Shown here: one piece after another, positions 1 to 9,072 of the stretch | Layout: each line of letters starts with the position of its first letter | How positions within the stretch are numbered: position 1 is the first letter of the stretch | Assembly (NCBI GenBank): GCA_963770275.1 | Contig: CAVYPD010000016.1 | Location: forward strand, 57,729-121,728 | Reading direction: 5' to 3' | From: Roseiarcus sp963770275 | Lineage (GTDB): Bacteria; Pseudomonadota; Alphaproteobacteria; Rhizobiales; Beijerinckiaceae | DNA: 64,000 nucleotides | The notes under the pieces: model-generated | What the model was told of the DNA's origin: nothing | Seen by the model: only the letters and a program-made list of their open reading frames with translations | The model's database searches: none | Position numbers and translations under genes: made by a program

Positions 1-62
1 AGGATTTGTCGGACTGACTTGTGAGAAGACCGTCTCGGGCACAGGATTGAGGTCTCGAGACG

Positions 63-920
63 ATGGCGAAGCAGCAGACACAAGCATCGTATCAGGCGCG
101 GCTCGATCGGGTCGTCGATCACATCTACGCGCATCTCGATGACGATATGCGTCCCGAAGGGCTGGCCGAGATCGCCTGCCTCTCGCCCTATCATTGGCAT
201 CGCATCTATGTCGCCATGCGCGGTGAGACGATCGGCGCCACAATTCGTCGGCTTAGGCTGCAGAGGGCCGCGGATCGTCTCGCGAATTCGGACCTGTCCT
301 CAGGAACGATTGCCGAGCGCGCCGGCTACAGCGGCGTCGATGCCTTCGCGCGCGCCTTTCGCGAGGCCTATGGCCAGACTCCGGCCGACTATCGCGCGAC
401 GGGCAGTCATGCGGCGTTCAAATCCGCGACCGAAGCCGAGAACCACGCGGGATTTCCCGTCGTAATCGAGACGCTGCCCGCGACGCGCTGCGCCAGTGTC
501 GCGCACAAGGGCGCCTATCTGCAGATCGACCAGGCGATGGGCCGCCTGTTCACGGCGCTCGCCGCGCAGAAAATCATGGCGCCGGATCAGGCGATGCGCG
601 CCGTGTTCTTCGATGACCCCGATCTTGTGCCGGTCGAAGCGTTGCGCTCGCGGGCGTGCTCCCCGGTGGCGGAGGGCCTTCCTCTCGCTCCGCCGCTGGA
701 GGAGACTGTCTTACGCGGAGGCCTCTACGCGCGATTGCGCTATCGTGGACCCTATGCGGACATGAAGGGCGCCTATCGCTGGCTGCTTGGCGTATGGCTG
801 CCGCAATCCGGTTACGAGCCCGATGACGACCCGATGTTCGAAGCCTATCTCAACAACCCGCAGCACGTCGCGCCAGCGGACCTTGTGACCGACATCCATT
901 TGCCGCTGAAGGCGCCATGA
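63..920 (+). CDS. AraC-family regulator with GyrI-like effector domain
   Basis: A 285-residue cytoplasmic transcription factor. Residues about 10-110 form an AraC-type double helix-turn-helix; the second helix region reads IAERAGYSGVDAFARAFREAYG, followed by the usual QTPADYR. Residues about 130-280 match the GyrI-like/effector-binding fold, which in this family binds small hydrophobic ligands. The DNA-binding domain is N-terminal, as in the Rob/SoxS-with-GyrI arrangement. The ATG at 63 is the only sensible start. The next gene, a DUF1801 protein, begins within 40 bp on the same strand, so the two are probably cotranscribed. The ligand cannot be told from sequence. Confidence 0.9.
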   Translation: MAKQQTQASYQARLDRVVDHIYAHLDDDMRPEGLAEIACLSPYHWHRIYVAMRGETIGATIRRLRLQRAADRLANSDLSSGTIAERAGYSGVDAFARAFREAYGQTPADYRATGSHAAFKSATEAENHAGFPVVIETLPATRCASVAHKGAYLQIDQAMGRLFTALAAQKIMAPDQAMRAVFFDDPDLVPVEALRSRACSPVAEGLPLAPPLEETVLRGGLYARLRYRGPYADMKGAYRWLLGVWLPQSGYEPDDDPMFEAYLNNPQHVAPADLVTDIHLPLKAP

Positions 921-953
921 CAGATCGGCGATCGCCTCCGATGCAGGCCAGAT

Positions 954-1337
954 GTGGCCGGTGCTCTCTCCGTCTTCCCGAAGCACGTTCGGAGGCGGCT
1001 TCTGGAGGTGCGGGATCTCATCTTTGAGACGGCCGCCGACATTGAAGGCGTCGGTCCGCTGACGGAAACGCTGAAGTGGGGCGAGCCCGCCTATCTGACG
1101 GAGGCCACGCGCAGCGGAAGCACCATTCGGCTGGGCTGGTTTCGGTCCTCGGAGCGCGAGTGCGCAGTGCTCTTCAACTGCCGCACAACGCTCGTCGACG
1201 ATTTCCGCGAGCGGTTTCCCGGCGTGTTCACCTATGAGAAGAACCGGGCGATTCTTCTCGACGCGCGCGAACCGCTGCCAAAGGCGCCGCTGTCAGCTTG
1301 TCTCGGAATGGCGCTCACTTATCACCGCCGGCGTTAG
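954..1337 (+). CDS. DUF1801 (YdhG-like) domain protein
   Basis: A 127-residue protein of the small DUF1801 family (YdhG/YjbR-like fold). Recognisable features are the helix around VRDLIFETAADIEGVGPLTETLKWGEPAY and the later LFNCRTTLVDDFRERFPG segment. Function is unknown for the family. The start given is a GTG at 954. An ATG at 917 that overlaps the stop of the upstream AraC gene (ATGA) would be the more natural coupled start but lies in another frame, so a small indel between 917 and 954 is possible. The 3' end overlaps the convergent gene at 1334 by a few bases. Confidence 0.7.
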   Translation: MAGALSVFPKHVRRRLLEVRDLIFETAADIEGVGPLTETLKWGEPAYLTEATRSGSTIRLGWFRSSERECAVLFNCRTTLVDDFRERFPGVFTYEKNRAILLDAREPLPKAPLSACLGMALTYHRRR

Positions 1338-1657
1338 CGCTTTCCTTCTTGTGTGACGCGCCGCTCGTAGTGCGTGGCCTTTTCGTCGAAGCGGGCAAGC
1401 ACCGCGCGGGCGACCGCCGGCACGACCGAGACTTCCCAGTTCGGACCGGCGAAGGCCTTCACCGCGTCCCATGAGGTGAAGCGCATCAAAGTCATGAACT
1501 CGACCTCAGCCTCGAGCGGACGGCGGAAAAGCTCCAGCCCCTCCAATCCCGTGATTGTCTTTCCCAGAATGCCAGGGAAGATCATCGAGGCGATGAGCTC
1601 CTCGTAGCGGTCGGCGTTCTCCGGCGTCGTCCAGCCGCGCCACAAGCGCAAGATCAT
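1334..1657 (-). CDS. Antibiotic biosynthesis monooxygenase (ABM) domain protein
   Basis: A 107-residue ferredoxin-like alpha/beta-barrel protein. It starts MILRLWRGWTTPENADRYEEL and contains the characteristic FMTLMRFTSWDAVKAFAGPNWE stretch, with the Trp-Asp and Phe-Gly positions typical of ABM proteins. Members act as small cofactor-free oxygenases or as stress-associated heme/quinone-related proteins; the substrate here is unknown. It is convergent with the DUF1801 gene and divergent from the ABC1 kinase gene. Confidence 0.8.
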   Translation of the reverse strand: MILRLWRGWTTPENADRYEELIASMIFPGILGKTITGLEGLELFRRPLEAEVEFMTLMRFTSWDAVKAFAGPNWEVSVVPAVARAVLARFDEKATHYERRVTQEGKR

Positions 1658-1779
1658 CTCATCCTCCGTGTCGCCCGCCTCGTGTCGAAGGACATCGGGC
1701 TTAGCGGACCGGCGCGCGCGGCTCTTGGGAAAAATTGCTATTTCGCCCGCACTTTCGTCCTCGCGGCTGAAATTGATCG

Positions 1780-3225
1780 ATGCGTCGCCTATATTTCATC
1801 CTTGCGGGGCTTCTCTGCGGGAAATTTGGTTTGGATCAGGACAACGAAGCCAATCGGCTGAGCGCGCGGGCGACTCGCTACGCGCGCCTCGGCGTCAACG
1901 CCGGCGCGTTCGCCGCGCGGGTCGGCGTCAATCGGCTGCGCGGGGGCGGGCGCGAGACGGACGCGAAGGCGCTCGCGTCCGCTTTGGGCTCGATGAAGGG
2001 CCCGCTGATGAAGGTGGCGCAGATGCTGACCACCATTCCTGACGCCGTGCCGGCTGATTTTGCCGCAGAGCTGACGAAGCTCCAGTCACAGGCGCCGCCG
2101 ATGGGCGCCTCGTTCGTGCGCCGGCGCATGCAGGCCGAGCTGGGCCCGGACTGGCGCGACCGCTTCGCTGAATTCGATTTGAAGCCCGCGGCCGCCGCGT
2201 CACTCGGTCAGGTGCACCGAGCGGTGAGCCTCGGCGGCGAGCGGCTCGCCTGCAAGCTGCAATATCCGGACATGGCGTCTGCGGTTGAGACTGATCTCTC
2301 CAATCTCGACCTTTTGTTCTCGCTCCATCGGCGCGCCAGCGCCGCGATCGACACCCGCGAGATGGCGCGCGAGATTCGCGAGCGCGTGCGCGAAGAGCTC
2401 GACTACCAGCGCGAGGCCAAGATCGCCCGGCTCTATCGCGTGATGCTCGCCGACCGGCCGTTCGTCCGCGTGCCACGCGTTGACGAGAGCCTGTCGACGC
2501 GGCGATTGCTCTCGATGGAATGGCTCGACGGTGAGCCGCTCACCGCCTTCGAGACCGCGTCGCAGGAAGCGCGCGACGCCATCGCCGTCGGCCTGTTCGA
2601 CGCGTGGTGGCGCCCGTTCCTGCGCTACGGCGTCATTCACGGCGATCCGCATCTCGGCAATTACACGGTCGCGGCGTCGCGTGAGGGCGGCGAGCGTCGG
2701 ATCGATGGCGTCAATCTGTTCGACTACGGCTGCGTGCGCATTTTTCCGCCGCGGTTCGTGCACGGCGTGGTCGAGCTCTATCGCGCGCTCGAGGCGAACG
2801 ACAAGGCGCGAATCGCGCACGCCTTCGCGATGTGGGGCTTTACGAGGCTCACGCCCGGCGTGACCGAGGCGATGACCATGTGGGCGCGATTCATGTGCGG
2901 ACCCATTCTCGACGATCGCGTGCGCACCGCCGCCGACGGCGTCAAGCCGTCGGAATACGGGCGACGCGAGATCGGCCAGGTGATGCGGGCCTTGAGGGCC
3001 GAGGGCGGAGGCCTGCCAGTGCCGCGCGAATTCGTGTTTCTCGAGCGGGCGACGATCGGCCTCGGCAGCGCGTTCCTGCGCCTTGGCGCGCGGCTCAACT
3101 TTCATCGCATGTACGAGGACGCGATCGCCGACTTCGACGAGGAAGCGGTCGCGCGCCGGCAGGCCGGCGCGCTTGAGGCCGTCGGATTGCCGAATGAGAC
3201 TAACGGTTTTGTCGGTTCGACCTGA
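1780..3225 (+). CDS. ABC1/ADCK (AarF/UbiB-type) atypical kinase
   Basis: A protein of up to 481 residues in the ABC1/UbiB family of atypical kinases, whose bacterial members support ubiquinone biosynthesis or lipid handling. The diagnostic KxGQ-like helix is present as KVAQMLTTIPDAVPADF, the Ala-rich nucleotide loop as AAAASLGQVHRA, and the catalytic region as GVIHGDPHLGNY followed by NLFDYGCVR (metal-binding Asp). The ATG at 1780 gives an odd hydrophobic leader. Homologues usually begin just before the NRLSARATRYARLG motif, so the TTG at 1831 is a plausible alternative start. No ubi gene is adjacent, so a role in quinone metabolism is family knowledge only. Confidence 0.85.
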   Translation: MRRLYFILAGLLCGKFGLDQDNEANRLSARATRYARLGVNAGAFAARVGVNRLRGGGRETDAKALASALGSMKGPLMKVAQMLTTIPDAVPADFAAELTKLQSQAPPMGASFVRRRMQAELGPDWRDRFAEFDLKPAAAASLGQVHRAVSLGGERLACKLQYPDMASAVETDLSNLDLLFSLHRRASAAIDTREMAREIRERVREELDYQREAKIARLYRVMLADRPFVRVPRVDESLSTRRLLSMEWLDGEPLTAFETASQEARDAIAVGLFDAWWRPFLRYGVIHGDPHLGNYTVAASREGGERRIDGVNLFDYGCVRIFPPRFVHGVVELYRALEANDKARIAHAFAMWGFTRLTPGVTEAMTMWARFMCGPILDDRVRTAADGVKPSEYGRREIGQVMRALRAEGGGLPVPREFVFLERATIGLGSAFLRLGARLNFHRMYEDAIADFDEEAVARRQAGALEAVGLPNETNGFVGST

Positions 3226-3843
3226 TCAGTTGCGTTTTGCCTGATCCCGCACACGGCGATAGGCGGGCCGCGCCAAGCACGCGTCCAACCATCGCGCCGC
3301 TTCCGAGCACGCCGACAGGTTGAGCCGGGCCATTCTTCCCCAGGCGAGAATACTCGCCACATTGAGGTCAGCGACGGTAAAGCTGTCGCCAGCCAAATAC
3401 TCGCGACCGGTCAATCTGTCGTTAAGCACACCCAGCGGCTTTCGCAGCAACAATTCGCTGCGTTCCGCCTGCGAGGGGTCGCGAGCGAACTCGGGCAACA
3501 CCGCACGATGCTCCAGTAGCCCGAGAAGCAAAGCCTCCATCTCCAAAACAGCCCAGAAGCTCCATTGCGCGGCGAGGCCCAGCTCTTTCGGCCCGGCGAG
3601 ATGAACCGGTCCGTCGTATTTTTGCGCGAGGTAGATGTTGATGGCCATGGACTCCCACAACGTCACATCGCCATCCACGAGGGTAGGAATGCGCGCATTC
3701 GGGTTGAGTCGAGCGTATTCGGCAGTCTGCAAATCGTCGGCGCGGGTGCTTTTCTCGATCAACTGATAGGGCTGGCCCGTCTCTTCGAGCATCCACAGGC
3801 ATCGCGTCGCTCGAGATCGGTGATTGCCATACAGTTGAATCAT
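3226..3843 (-). CDS. Glutathione S-transferase family protein
   Basis: A 205-residue cytosolic GST. The N-terminal thioredoxin-like domain includes the NPNARIPTLVDGDVTLWESMAI segment, with the conserved cis-Pro and the Glu-Ser glutathione-binding pair. The alpha-helical C-terminal domain contains the N-capping box SFTVADLNVASIL. GSTs conjugate or reduce electrophiles using glutathione. It ends tail-to-tail with the ABC1 kinase gene with no spacer. It is divergent from pobA, about 150 bp apart, which fits a catabolic or detoxification setting, but the substrate is unknown. Confidence 0.9.
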   Translation of the reverse strand: MIQLYGNHRSRATRCLWMLEETGQPYQLIEKSTRADDLQTAEYARLNPNARIPTLVDGDVTLWESMAINIYLAQKYDGPVHLAGPKELGLAAQWSFWAVLEMEALLLGLLEHRAVLPEFARDPSQAERSELLLRKPLGVLNDRLTGREYLAGDSFTVADLNVASILAWGRMARLNLSACSEAARWLDACLARPAYRRVRDQAKRN

Positions 3844-3989
3844 CGTTCGCCTCCCCGTCGTGTGGCGCGGTCTGACCGAGCTCCGCCGAGGGACGCTCGG
3901 AGCGCTCGACTACTCTAGTCGCGCCCAGCGAGCGCGGCTACAAGCCGCATCGGTCGGCGTCGAGTTTAATGGGCGCGGAGGGAATGAAC

Positions 3990-5168
3990 ATGGAGCGCAC
4001 TCAAGTCGCGATCATCGGCGGCGGCCCGGCCGGCCTGCTCCTCTCTCATTTGCTGCACGGCCATGGAATCGACAGCGTCGTGCTCGAGCGGCAAACGAAA
4101 GCCTATGTGCTGAAACGCATTCGCGCCGGCGTGCTTGAGCCTGGATCGGTCAGGCTTTTCCGAGAGTCAGGGCTCGACGAGAGGATGGAAAATGAAGGCC
4201 GCGTGCATGACGGCAGCTGGATCGTCTGGCAGGACCGCGAGCCGTTTCTCATTGACACCAAGGGCTACACCGGCAGGCCAATGGTCTCGTACGGACAGAC
4301 CGCGATCACCGAGGAACTGTTCCGGCTTCGGGAGCGCGACGGCGCACGCATTGTTGAAGAAGCGGAGAATGTCCAGCTCCATGATCTGACCACGGCGGCG
4401 CCGAAGGTGACTTACGACAAGGGCGGCGTAGCCGAGACCCTTGAATGCGACTTCATCGCAGGCTGCGACGGGTTCCACGGCGTGTCGCGGCAGAGCATTC
4501 CGAAAACCGTGCTCAAGATCTTCGAGCGCGCCTATCCGTTCGGCTGGCTCGGCATCATGTCGGAAACGCCGCCGGTCGGGGAAGTCATCTACGCGCGTCA
4601 CGAAAGGGGTTTCGCTCTCGCCTCGCTGCGCAATCCGATGCTGAGCCGCTACTACATCCAGTGCGGCCTCGACACGCGGATCGAGGACTGGCCGGACGAC
4701 AAGTTCTGGGACGAGTTGAAACGGCGGTTTCCGGACGACATCGCCGCCAAGATCGTGACCGGGCCGTCGATCGAAAAGTCGATCGCGCCGCTGCGCAGCT
4801 TCGTCGCCGAGCCGATGCGATACGGCCGGCTGTTTCTCGCTGGCGACGCGGCGCATATCGTGCCCCCGACCGGAGCGAAGGGCCTCAACCTCGCGATCTC
4901 CGACGTCTTCTATCTCCAGCGCGCGTTTGCAGCGCATTTTCTAAAGGGCGACGAGCACTATCTCGACAGCTATTCCGACATGGCGCTGAGACGCGTCTGG
5001 GGGGCGGTGCGTTTCTCCTGGTGGTTGACCAAGCTCCTCCATGTCTTTCCCGAGGACGACACGTTCGAGAGCAGGATGAAGCTCAGCGAGTTCGACTATC
5101 ACCAACGGTCGAAGCGGGCCGCTGCCGAGTTCGCCGAACAATACGCCGGACTGCCGTTCGAGAGCTGA
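3990..5168 (+). CDS. pobA: 4-hydroxybenzoate 3-monooxygenase
   Basis: A 392-residue FAD monooxygenase that converts 4-hydroxybenzoate to protocatechuate with NADPH and O2, feeding the beta-ketoadipate pathway. Visible motifs are the FAD GGGPAG fingerprint at the N-terminus, the DG motif in AGCDGFHGVSRQSIP, and the GD motif in LFLAGDAAHIVPPTGAKGLNLAI. Length matches PobA (390-394 residues). ATGs at 3984 and 3990 are both in frame. I chose 3990 because GGAGG lies about 8 nt upstream and the protein then begins MERTQVAIIGGG like its homologues. No pobR or pca gene is adjacent. Confidence 0.93.
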   Translation: MERTQVAIIGGGPAGLLLSHLLHGHGIDSVVLERQTKAYVLKRIRAGVLEPGSVRLFRESGLDERMENEGRVHDGSWIVWQDREPFLIDTKGYTGRPMVSYGQTAITEELFRLRERDGARIVEEAENVQLHDLTTAAPKVTYDKGGVAETLECDFIAGCDGFHGVSRQSIPKTVLKIFERAYPFGWLGIMSETPPVGEVIYARHERGFALASLRNPMLSRYYIQCGLDTRIEDWPDDKFWDELKRRFPDDIAAKIVTGPSIEKSIAPLRSFVAEPMRYGRLFLAGDAAHIVPPTGAKGLNLAISDVFYLQRAFAAHFLKGDEHYLDSYSDMALRRVWGAVRFSWWLTKLLHVFPEDDTFESRMKLSEFDYHQRSKRAAAEFAEQYAGLPFES

Positions 5169-5186
5169 GCGTGGCGAGGCGCCGCA

Positions 5187-5672
5187 TCATTTCGCCGTAA
5201 GACCGATAATGAAGAGCACGGACGCCACGATCGACGCGATCAGTCGAACGTGATTCCAAAACGTCCAGTCCTGGACGTACCGCGCCCATAGGGACGCACC
5301 TTCCGCGCTCGACGGATCGACGGCTGCGAGCGCGTCGTTGAGAGGCACGTTGAAGATGAGCGTCACCCCAAGCATGCCGATGACGTAGATCACGCCGCCG
5401 GCGAGCACGGCCATCGATCCGGGCCCGCTCCAACGGAAAAGGGCGAGCCCCGCAAGGATCGCCGCTGCCAGTGTCGTGCCGAAGAACAGAGGCATGAACA
5501 CCGACTTCACGATGTCGATATTGATCGCGTTCATCGCGGCGATGCCCGCGGCCGGCGCGATGCGCGCGAAAGACGTCATGATGAAGGTGGAGAAAGCGAA
5601 ATAGACGCCCGCGATCAATCCGCAACCGATCGCGGAAAACCAGAGGAGGCCAGTCATCAGGAGCTGCGCCAT
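5187..5672 (-). CDS. DUF1772 (anthrone-oxygenase-like) membrane protein
   Basis: A 161-residue inner-membrane protein with four predicted transmembrane segments. The first is at residues about 5-30 (LLWFSAIGCGLIAGVYFAFS), and the second and third lie around positions 60-110. A conserved FNVPLNDAL motif follows, then a C-terminal helix after the WNHVR motif. These are hallmarks of DUF1772, a family related to anthrone oxygenases. It is divergent from the TetR gene at 5827, and the shared upstream region holds paired repeats, so it is probably the regulator's target. Confidence 0.85.
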   Translation of the reverse strand: MAQLLMTGLLWFSAIGCGLIAGVYFAFSTFIMTSFARIAPAAGIAAMNAINIDIVKSVFMPLFFGTTLAAAILAGLALFRWSGPGSMAVLAGGVIYVIGMLGVTLIFNVPLNDALAAVDPSSAEGASLWARYVQDWTFWNHVRLIASIVASVLFIIGLTAK

Positions 5673-5750
5673 GGTTCAAACTCCATAAGCCGGAGCTCAT
5701 CATGATGGCGCGAGATCCTCCGGCATAAGATCTCCGCACCTATCCAAATA

Positions 5751-5793
5751 CGATAGTCTCTCGCATTTGCTGAATGCGATAAACTCTCTTATT
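5751..5793. promoter_or_regulatory. Putative TetR operator: paired CGATA-type direct repeats with internal dyad
   Basis: Two copies of a 17-bp element start at 5751 (CGATAGTCTCTCGCATT) and 5777 (CGATAAACTCTCTTATT), 26 bp apart and matching at 13 of 17 positions. Between and overlapping them is a perfect 7-bp inverted repeat, TCGCATT/AATGCGA, at 5761-5779. The block sits between the divergent DUF1772 and TetR genes, where an autoregulating TetR would bind. This is inference from position and symmetry. Confidence 0.5.
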
Positions 5794-5826
5794 AGACGCG
5801 TCAAGAGGTTTTGCGAGCTGTTGATC

Positions 5827-6552
5827 GTGGCGCGAAGTTCGAAGCACGAGGAATCGGGCGCCGAAGGCCGAGGGGTCAGCCGGCTTATTCCGACTCAAAA
5901 GCGAAGCCGGGAGCGCTTCGAACGCATCCTGACCTGCGCCATCGAGGTGATGGCGGACAAGGGCAGCGAAGACTTCCGGATGAGCGACATTGTCGAACGG
6001 ACCGGAATCGCCTTCGGCTCGCTCTATCAGTACTTCCCCGACAAGTCGGCGATCATCGGGACGCTAGCCGAGCGCTACAACGCGATCGGGCGCGACTGCG
6101 TCCGAAAAGAACTGACTGGCTTGCGGGATATTGCCGATCTGCACGACACGCTTTGGCGCATGACGACGGCCTACTATCAGTTTTTTGTCGATGAACCGGC
6201 GGTCCACGACGTCTGGCAGGCGACGCAGGTCGACCGGGCGCTTCAGGAACTCGACAAGGAAGATGGCGTCTTTCTCACGCGCCTGCTCTTCGAAGCCTTG
6301 CGGCCACTCGCGCCGTCCGTTCCGCAACAGTCGCTGGCGGATTTTTGCCAGGTCGTGATGGTGCTCGTAGCCGCCGCCGTCCGCCACGCAATCACTCTGC
6401 CGCCGAAGGAGGGGCGACGAGTGCTCGGCGTGTTCAGAGAGCTGCTGCCGCACAATCTTGACGCCGCTGTGCGACCCGTTGCGACCGAAGCGCGCGCGGG
6501 TGCGGGAAGACGTCTCAACTCCGCGCGCCGCGCGCCCAAGAGTACGACGTAA
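5827..6552 (+). CDS. TetR/AcrR-family transcriptional regulator
   Basis: About 241 residues. The N-terminal helix-turn-helix reads MSDIVERTGIAFGSLYQYFPDKSAII, a textbook TetR DNA-binding domain with the YxYFxxK signature. The C-terminal ligand domain contains a DEPAVHDVWQATQVDRALQ region typical of TetR_C members. The reading frame is open upstream to 5767 (TTG), but that start lies inside the operator repeats. The GTG at 5827 gives a normal short leader before IPTQKRSRERFERIL. It is divergent from the DUF1772 membrane protein, which it probably represses. Confidence 0.87.
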   Translation: MARSSKHEESGAEGRGVSRLIPTQKRSRERFERILTCAIEVMADKGSEDFRMSDIVERTGIAFGSLYQYFPDKSAIIGTLAERYNAIGRDCVRKELTGLRDIADLHDTLWRMTTAYYQFFVDEPAVHDVWQATQVDRALQELDKEDGVFLTRLLFEALRPLAPSVPQQSLADFCQVVMVLVAAAVRHAITLPPKEGRRVLGVFRELLPHNLDAAVRPVATEARAGAGRRLNSARRAPKSTT

Positions 6553-6612
6553 TCTTCTATCCGGGCCGAGGCCGCGACCTTCGCGACAGCGTCTTACCTC
6601 CGGAGAAGCGAA

Positions 6613-7242
6613 CTAGAGGCGCGAAAGAATCGGCAGCCTCGGGCCGATCGCATAATTGAGCTGAATGAGCATGATCAGAATGATCCCAAGCGTCACGTTG
6701 ACGAGACCCGCAAGCGCGCCGATCGCGTAGAGCGACTGCGCCACGACGATGCGTCGCTTGACCGCGCGCGAGATATCGCCGTGCGCTTCCTCCCGGATGA
6801 GCTTCGCTCGTTCGGCATAGGCCCATGTGGCGTAGAGGCACGCGCCGAGGACAACGATATTGACCCAATAGATGAGAAAGGCCGTGCGGTACGCGAGGAA
6901 ATCGGCCAGGAGCCTGGTCGAGAACGGCAGCACGGTGACGACCGCGAGAAAAAGGAAATGCAGCCAGGCGAGGTCGCGATTCGAGCGGGCGAGCTGGCTG
7001 AGCTGCGTCTGCTGGCCAAGCCAGAAGATGCCGAGCGTCAGGCTGCTCAGGAGCCATGGCAGGAGTCTCGGCGCTGAGGCCGCAAGCGCGCGGAGGAGTT
7101 CGGCCTCCGAGTGGATATCGGCTGGCTCGGGTGTGTGAAAGTCGAGCACCAAAATCGTCGCCGCAATGGCGAAGATGCCATCGCTGAGCGCCGCGATACG
7201 GCCGACCTCTTCACCGGCTAGAGTGTTGTAGTGGGTCTGCAT
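6613..7242 (-). CDS. TMEM175-family (DUF1211) potassium channel protein
   Basis: A 209-residue membrane protein with six hydrophobic segments. The first helix carries the family selectivity motif as RIAALSDGIFAIAATILVLD, a variant of the RxxxFSDxVFAI signature with Leu in place of Phe. Bacterial TMEM175 homologues are tetrameric K+-permeable channels in the inner membrane. It stands alone on the minus strand between the TetR gene and the epoxide hydrolase, with no obvious operon partner. Confidence 0.85.
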   Translation of the reverse strand: MQTHYNTLAGEEVGRIAALSDGIFAIAATILVLDFHTPEPADIHSEAELLRALAASAPRLLPWLLSSLTLGIFWLGQQTQLSQLARSNRDLAWLHFLFLAVVTVLPFSTRLLADFLAYRTAFLIYWVNIVVLGACLYATWAYAERAKLIREEAHGDISRAVKRRIVVAQSLYAIGALAGLVNVTLGIILIMLIQLNYAIGPRLPILSRL

Positions 7243-7394
7243 GGCGTGACCATCGCCTTCGGGCTGAGGCGGGTCAATCCGTCGGGCGACGTCGTGATTG
7301 CGGTCGGGAACGCTTTATTGCCAAGCGCCGTTTGACTTGAAGGCGCCTCGATTCGAGGATCGGGGCAGATGTCAAAATGAATTGGGAGCAGCCG

Positions 7395-8543
7395 ATGCCG
7401 CAGCCATTCACATTGCGCGTGCCGGATAGCGACATTGCGGACTTGCGCGAGCGTCTCGCGCGCACCCGCTTTCCCGATTCAGCGCCAGGCGAGCCGTGGC
7501 TGTATGGGACCGACGTCGACTATCTTCGCAGCCTGGTCGACACTTGGCGCGGCTCCTTCGACTGGCGCGCGCAGGAGGCGCGCCTGAACGCCTTCCCGCA
7601 ATTCAAGATAACGCGCCCGGACTATGACCTGCACTTTCTGCATGTCCCGGGAAAGGGGCCCAATCCGACGCCGCTCTTGTTGATGCACGGCTGGCCGGGG
7701 TCCGTGTTCGAGTTCCTGGATTTCATTCCCCGCCTCACCGATCCGGCGAGCTTCGGCGGCGATCCGGCGGACGCCTTCACGGTCGTCGCGCCGTCGCTGC
7801 CGGGCTATGGCCTCTCGTTCCGGCCGGGGCAGAAGCGGTTCGGCGTCGAGGAGATGGCGGATTGCTTCGCCGAGCTCATGACCGATACGCTCGGCTACAA
7901 GCGCTTCGCGGTGCAGGGCGGCGATTGGGGCGGCATCACCGCCGCGCGCATGGGCTACGCGCACGCGGACAAGCTGATCGGCATTCATGTCAATTTTCTC
8001 GCCGTTCGCCGCGAGCCGGACCGGATCAAGAATCCGACTCCCGAGCAGCAAGTTTTTCTCGACCAGCTCAACCATTGGCTCAAGGAGGATGCCGCCTATG
8101 CGTGCGATTCAAGGCACGCGCCCGCAAACCCTGAGCTTTGGCCTGACCGATTCCCCTGCCGGGCTCGCGGCCTGGATCGTGGAGAAATTCCGCGCCTGGT
8201 CCGATTGCGGCGGCGATGTCGAGAGCGTCTTCACCCGCGATCAGATGCTCGCCAACATCAGCTTCTATTGGTTCACCGGCGCGATCGGCTCGTCGTTCTA
8301 TCCCTATTACTTCCGCATGCATCGGCCCTGGATGATTCCAGATGGCGCCGCCGTCACGGCGCCGACGGCTTACGCCGAATTTCCGAAGGAGATGCTGCAT
8401 CCGCCGCGCTCGCTGGCCGAGCCGATGTTCACGAACATTCGCCGCTGGACAATCATGCCGAAGGGCGGCCATTTCGCCGCGATGGAGCAGCCTGAAGCCC
8501 TCGCGGAGGACGTGCGCGCCTTCTATCGCTCGCTGCGGGATGA
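7395..8543 (+). CDS. Epoxide hydrolase, EHN-type alpha/beta hydrolase (frameshifted)
   Basis: The N-terminal EHN domain (FTLRVPDSDIADLRERLARTRFPD) is followed by an alpha/beta-hydrolase fold. The oxyanion HGWPGS motif is at about 7685 and the nucleophile elbow GGDWGG, with catalytic Asp, at about 7920. A catalytic His lies in MPKGGHFAAMEQPE at about 8470. It hydrolyses epoxides to diols. The frame changes near 8100: N-terminal residues read in the frame of 7377/7395, the rest in the next frame. ATGs at 7377 and 7395 are both possible; GGGAG lies 6 nt before 7395. The natural end should be near 8543, where the downstream GNAT start forms an ATGA, but the frame runs on, suggesting a second indel. 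Confidence 0.82.
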
Positions 8544-9040
8544 GCCTGCGAAACGAAAGCCCATCGGCGCTGAAGAGCGATTGGAGCTTGAGGCGCGCCG
8601 ATCAAGCGGACGCCGAATTCATTGCCGCGATCTTCACGTCTTCGCGGCGCGCGGCGATGCCGTATCTCCCGCTGCTTTACACGGAGCTGCAGGTTCTGGA
8701 GTGGATCAAGGACGTTGTCCTTCGGAACAGCCTTGTCACGCTCGCCGTCTGACGACGGCCGAGACCGGCGGCTTCGCGTCCGTTCGGAGCGGCGTTCTCG
8801 AGCACCTTTACGTCTGCGCCGCATTTGCAGGGCCACGGATTGGGAACGCTCTTGCTCGCGGCGGCCAAGGAAGAAAGCCCGCGCGGTCTACGCTTGCATG
8901 TCTTCCAACGAAATCTATCCGCTCGTCGGTTCTACGAGCGACGCGGATTCAAGTTGGTTGAACTGCGCGACGGTTCGTCAAATGAAGAAGGCGAGCCTGA
9001 CGCTGTCTATGAGTGGATAGGCTCTGGACCGCCCGCGTGA
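8540..9040 (+). CDS. GNAT-family N-acetyltransferase (two frameshifts)
   Basis: This encodes an acetyl-CoA-dependent N-acetyltransferase, reconstructed from three frames. The N-terminus begins MSLRNESPSALKSDW and continues LRRADQADAEFIAAIF to about 8755. A middle piece, GGFASVRSGVLEHLYV, lies at 8765-8810. The C-terminus has the acetyl-CoA P-loop QGHGLGTLLLAAA and then NLSARRFYERRGFKLVE to 9040. The order of strands and the Q/RxxGxG/A motif are classic GNAT. Two single-base shifts, near 8755 and 8812, break it. It overlaps the end of the epoxide hydrolase, so the two form an operon. Substrate unknown. Confidence 0.75.
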
Positions 9041-9072
9041 GCGAACCCATGAAGGTTTGAGCGCCAAATAAA

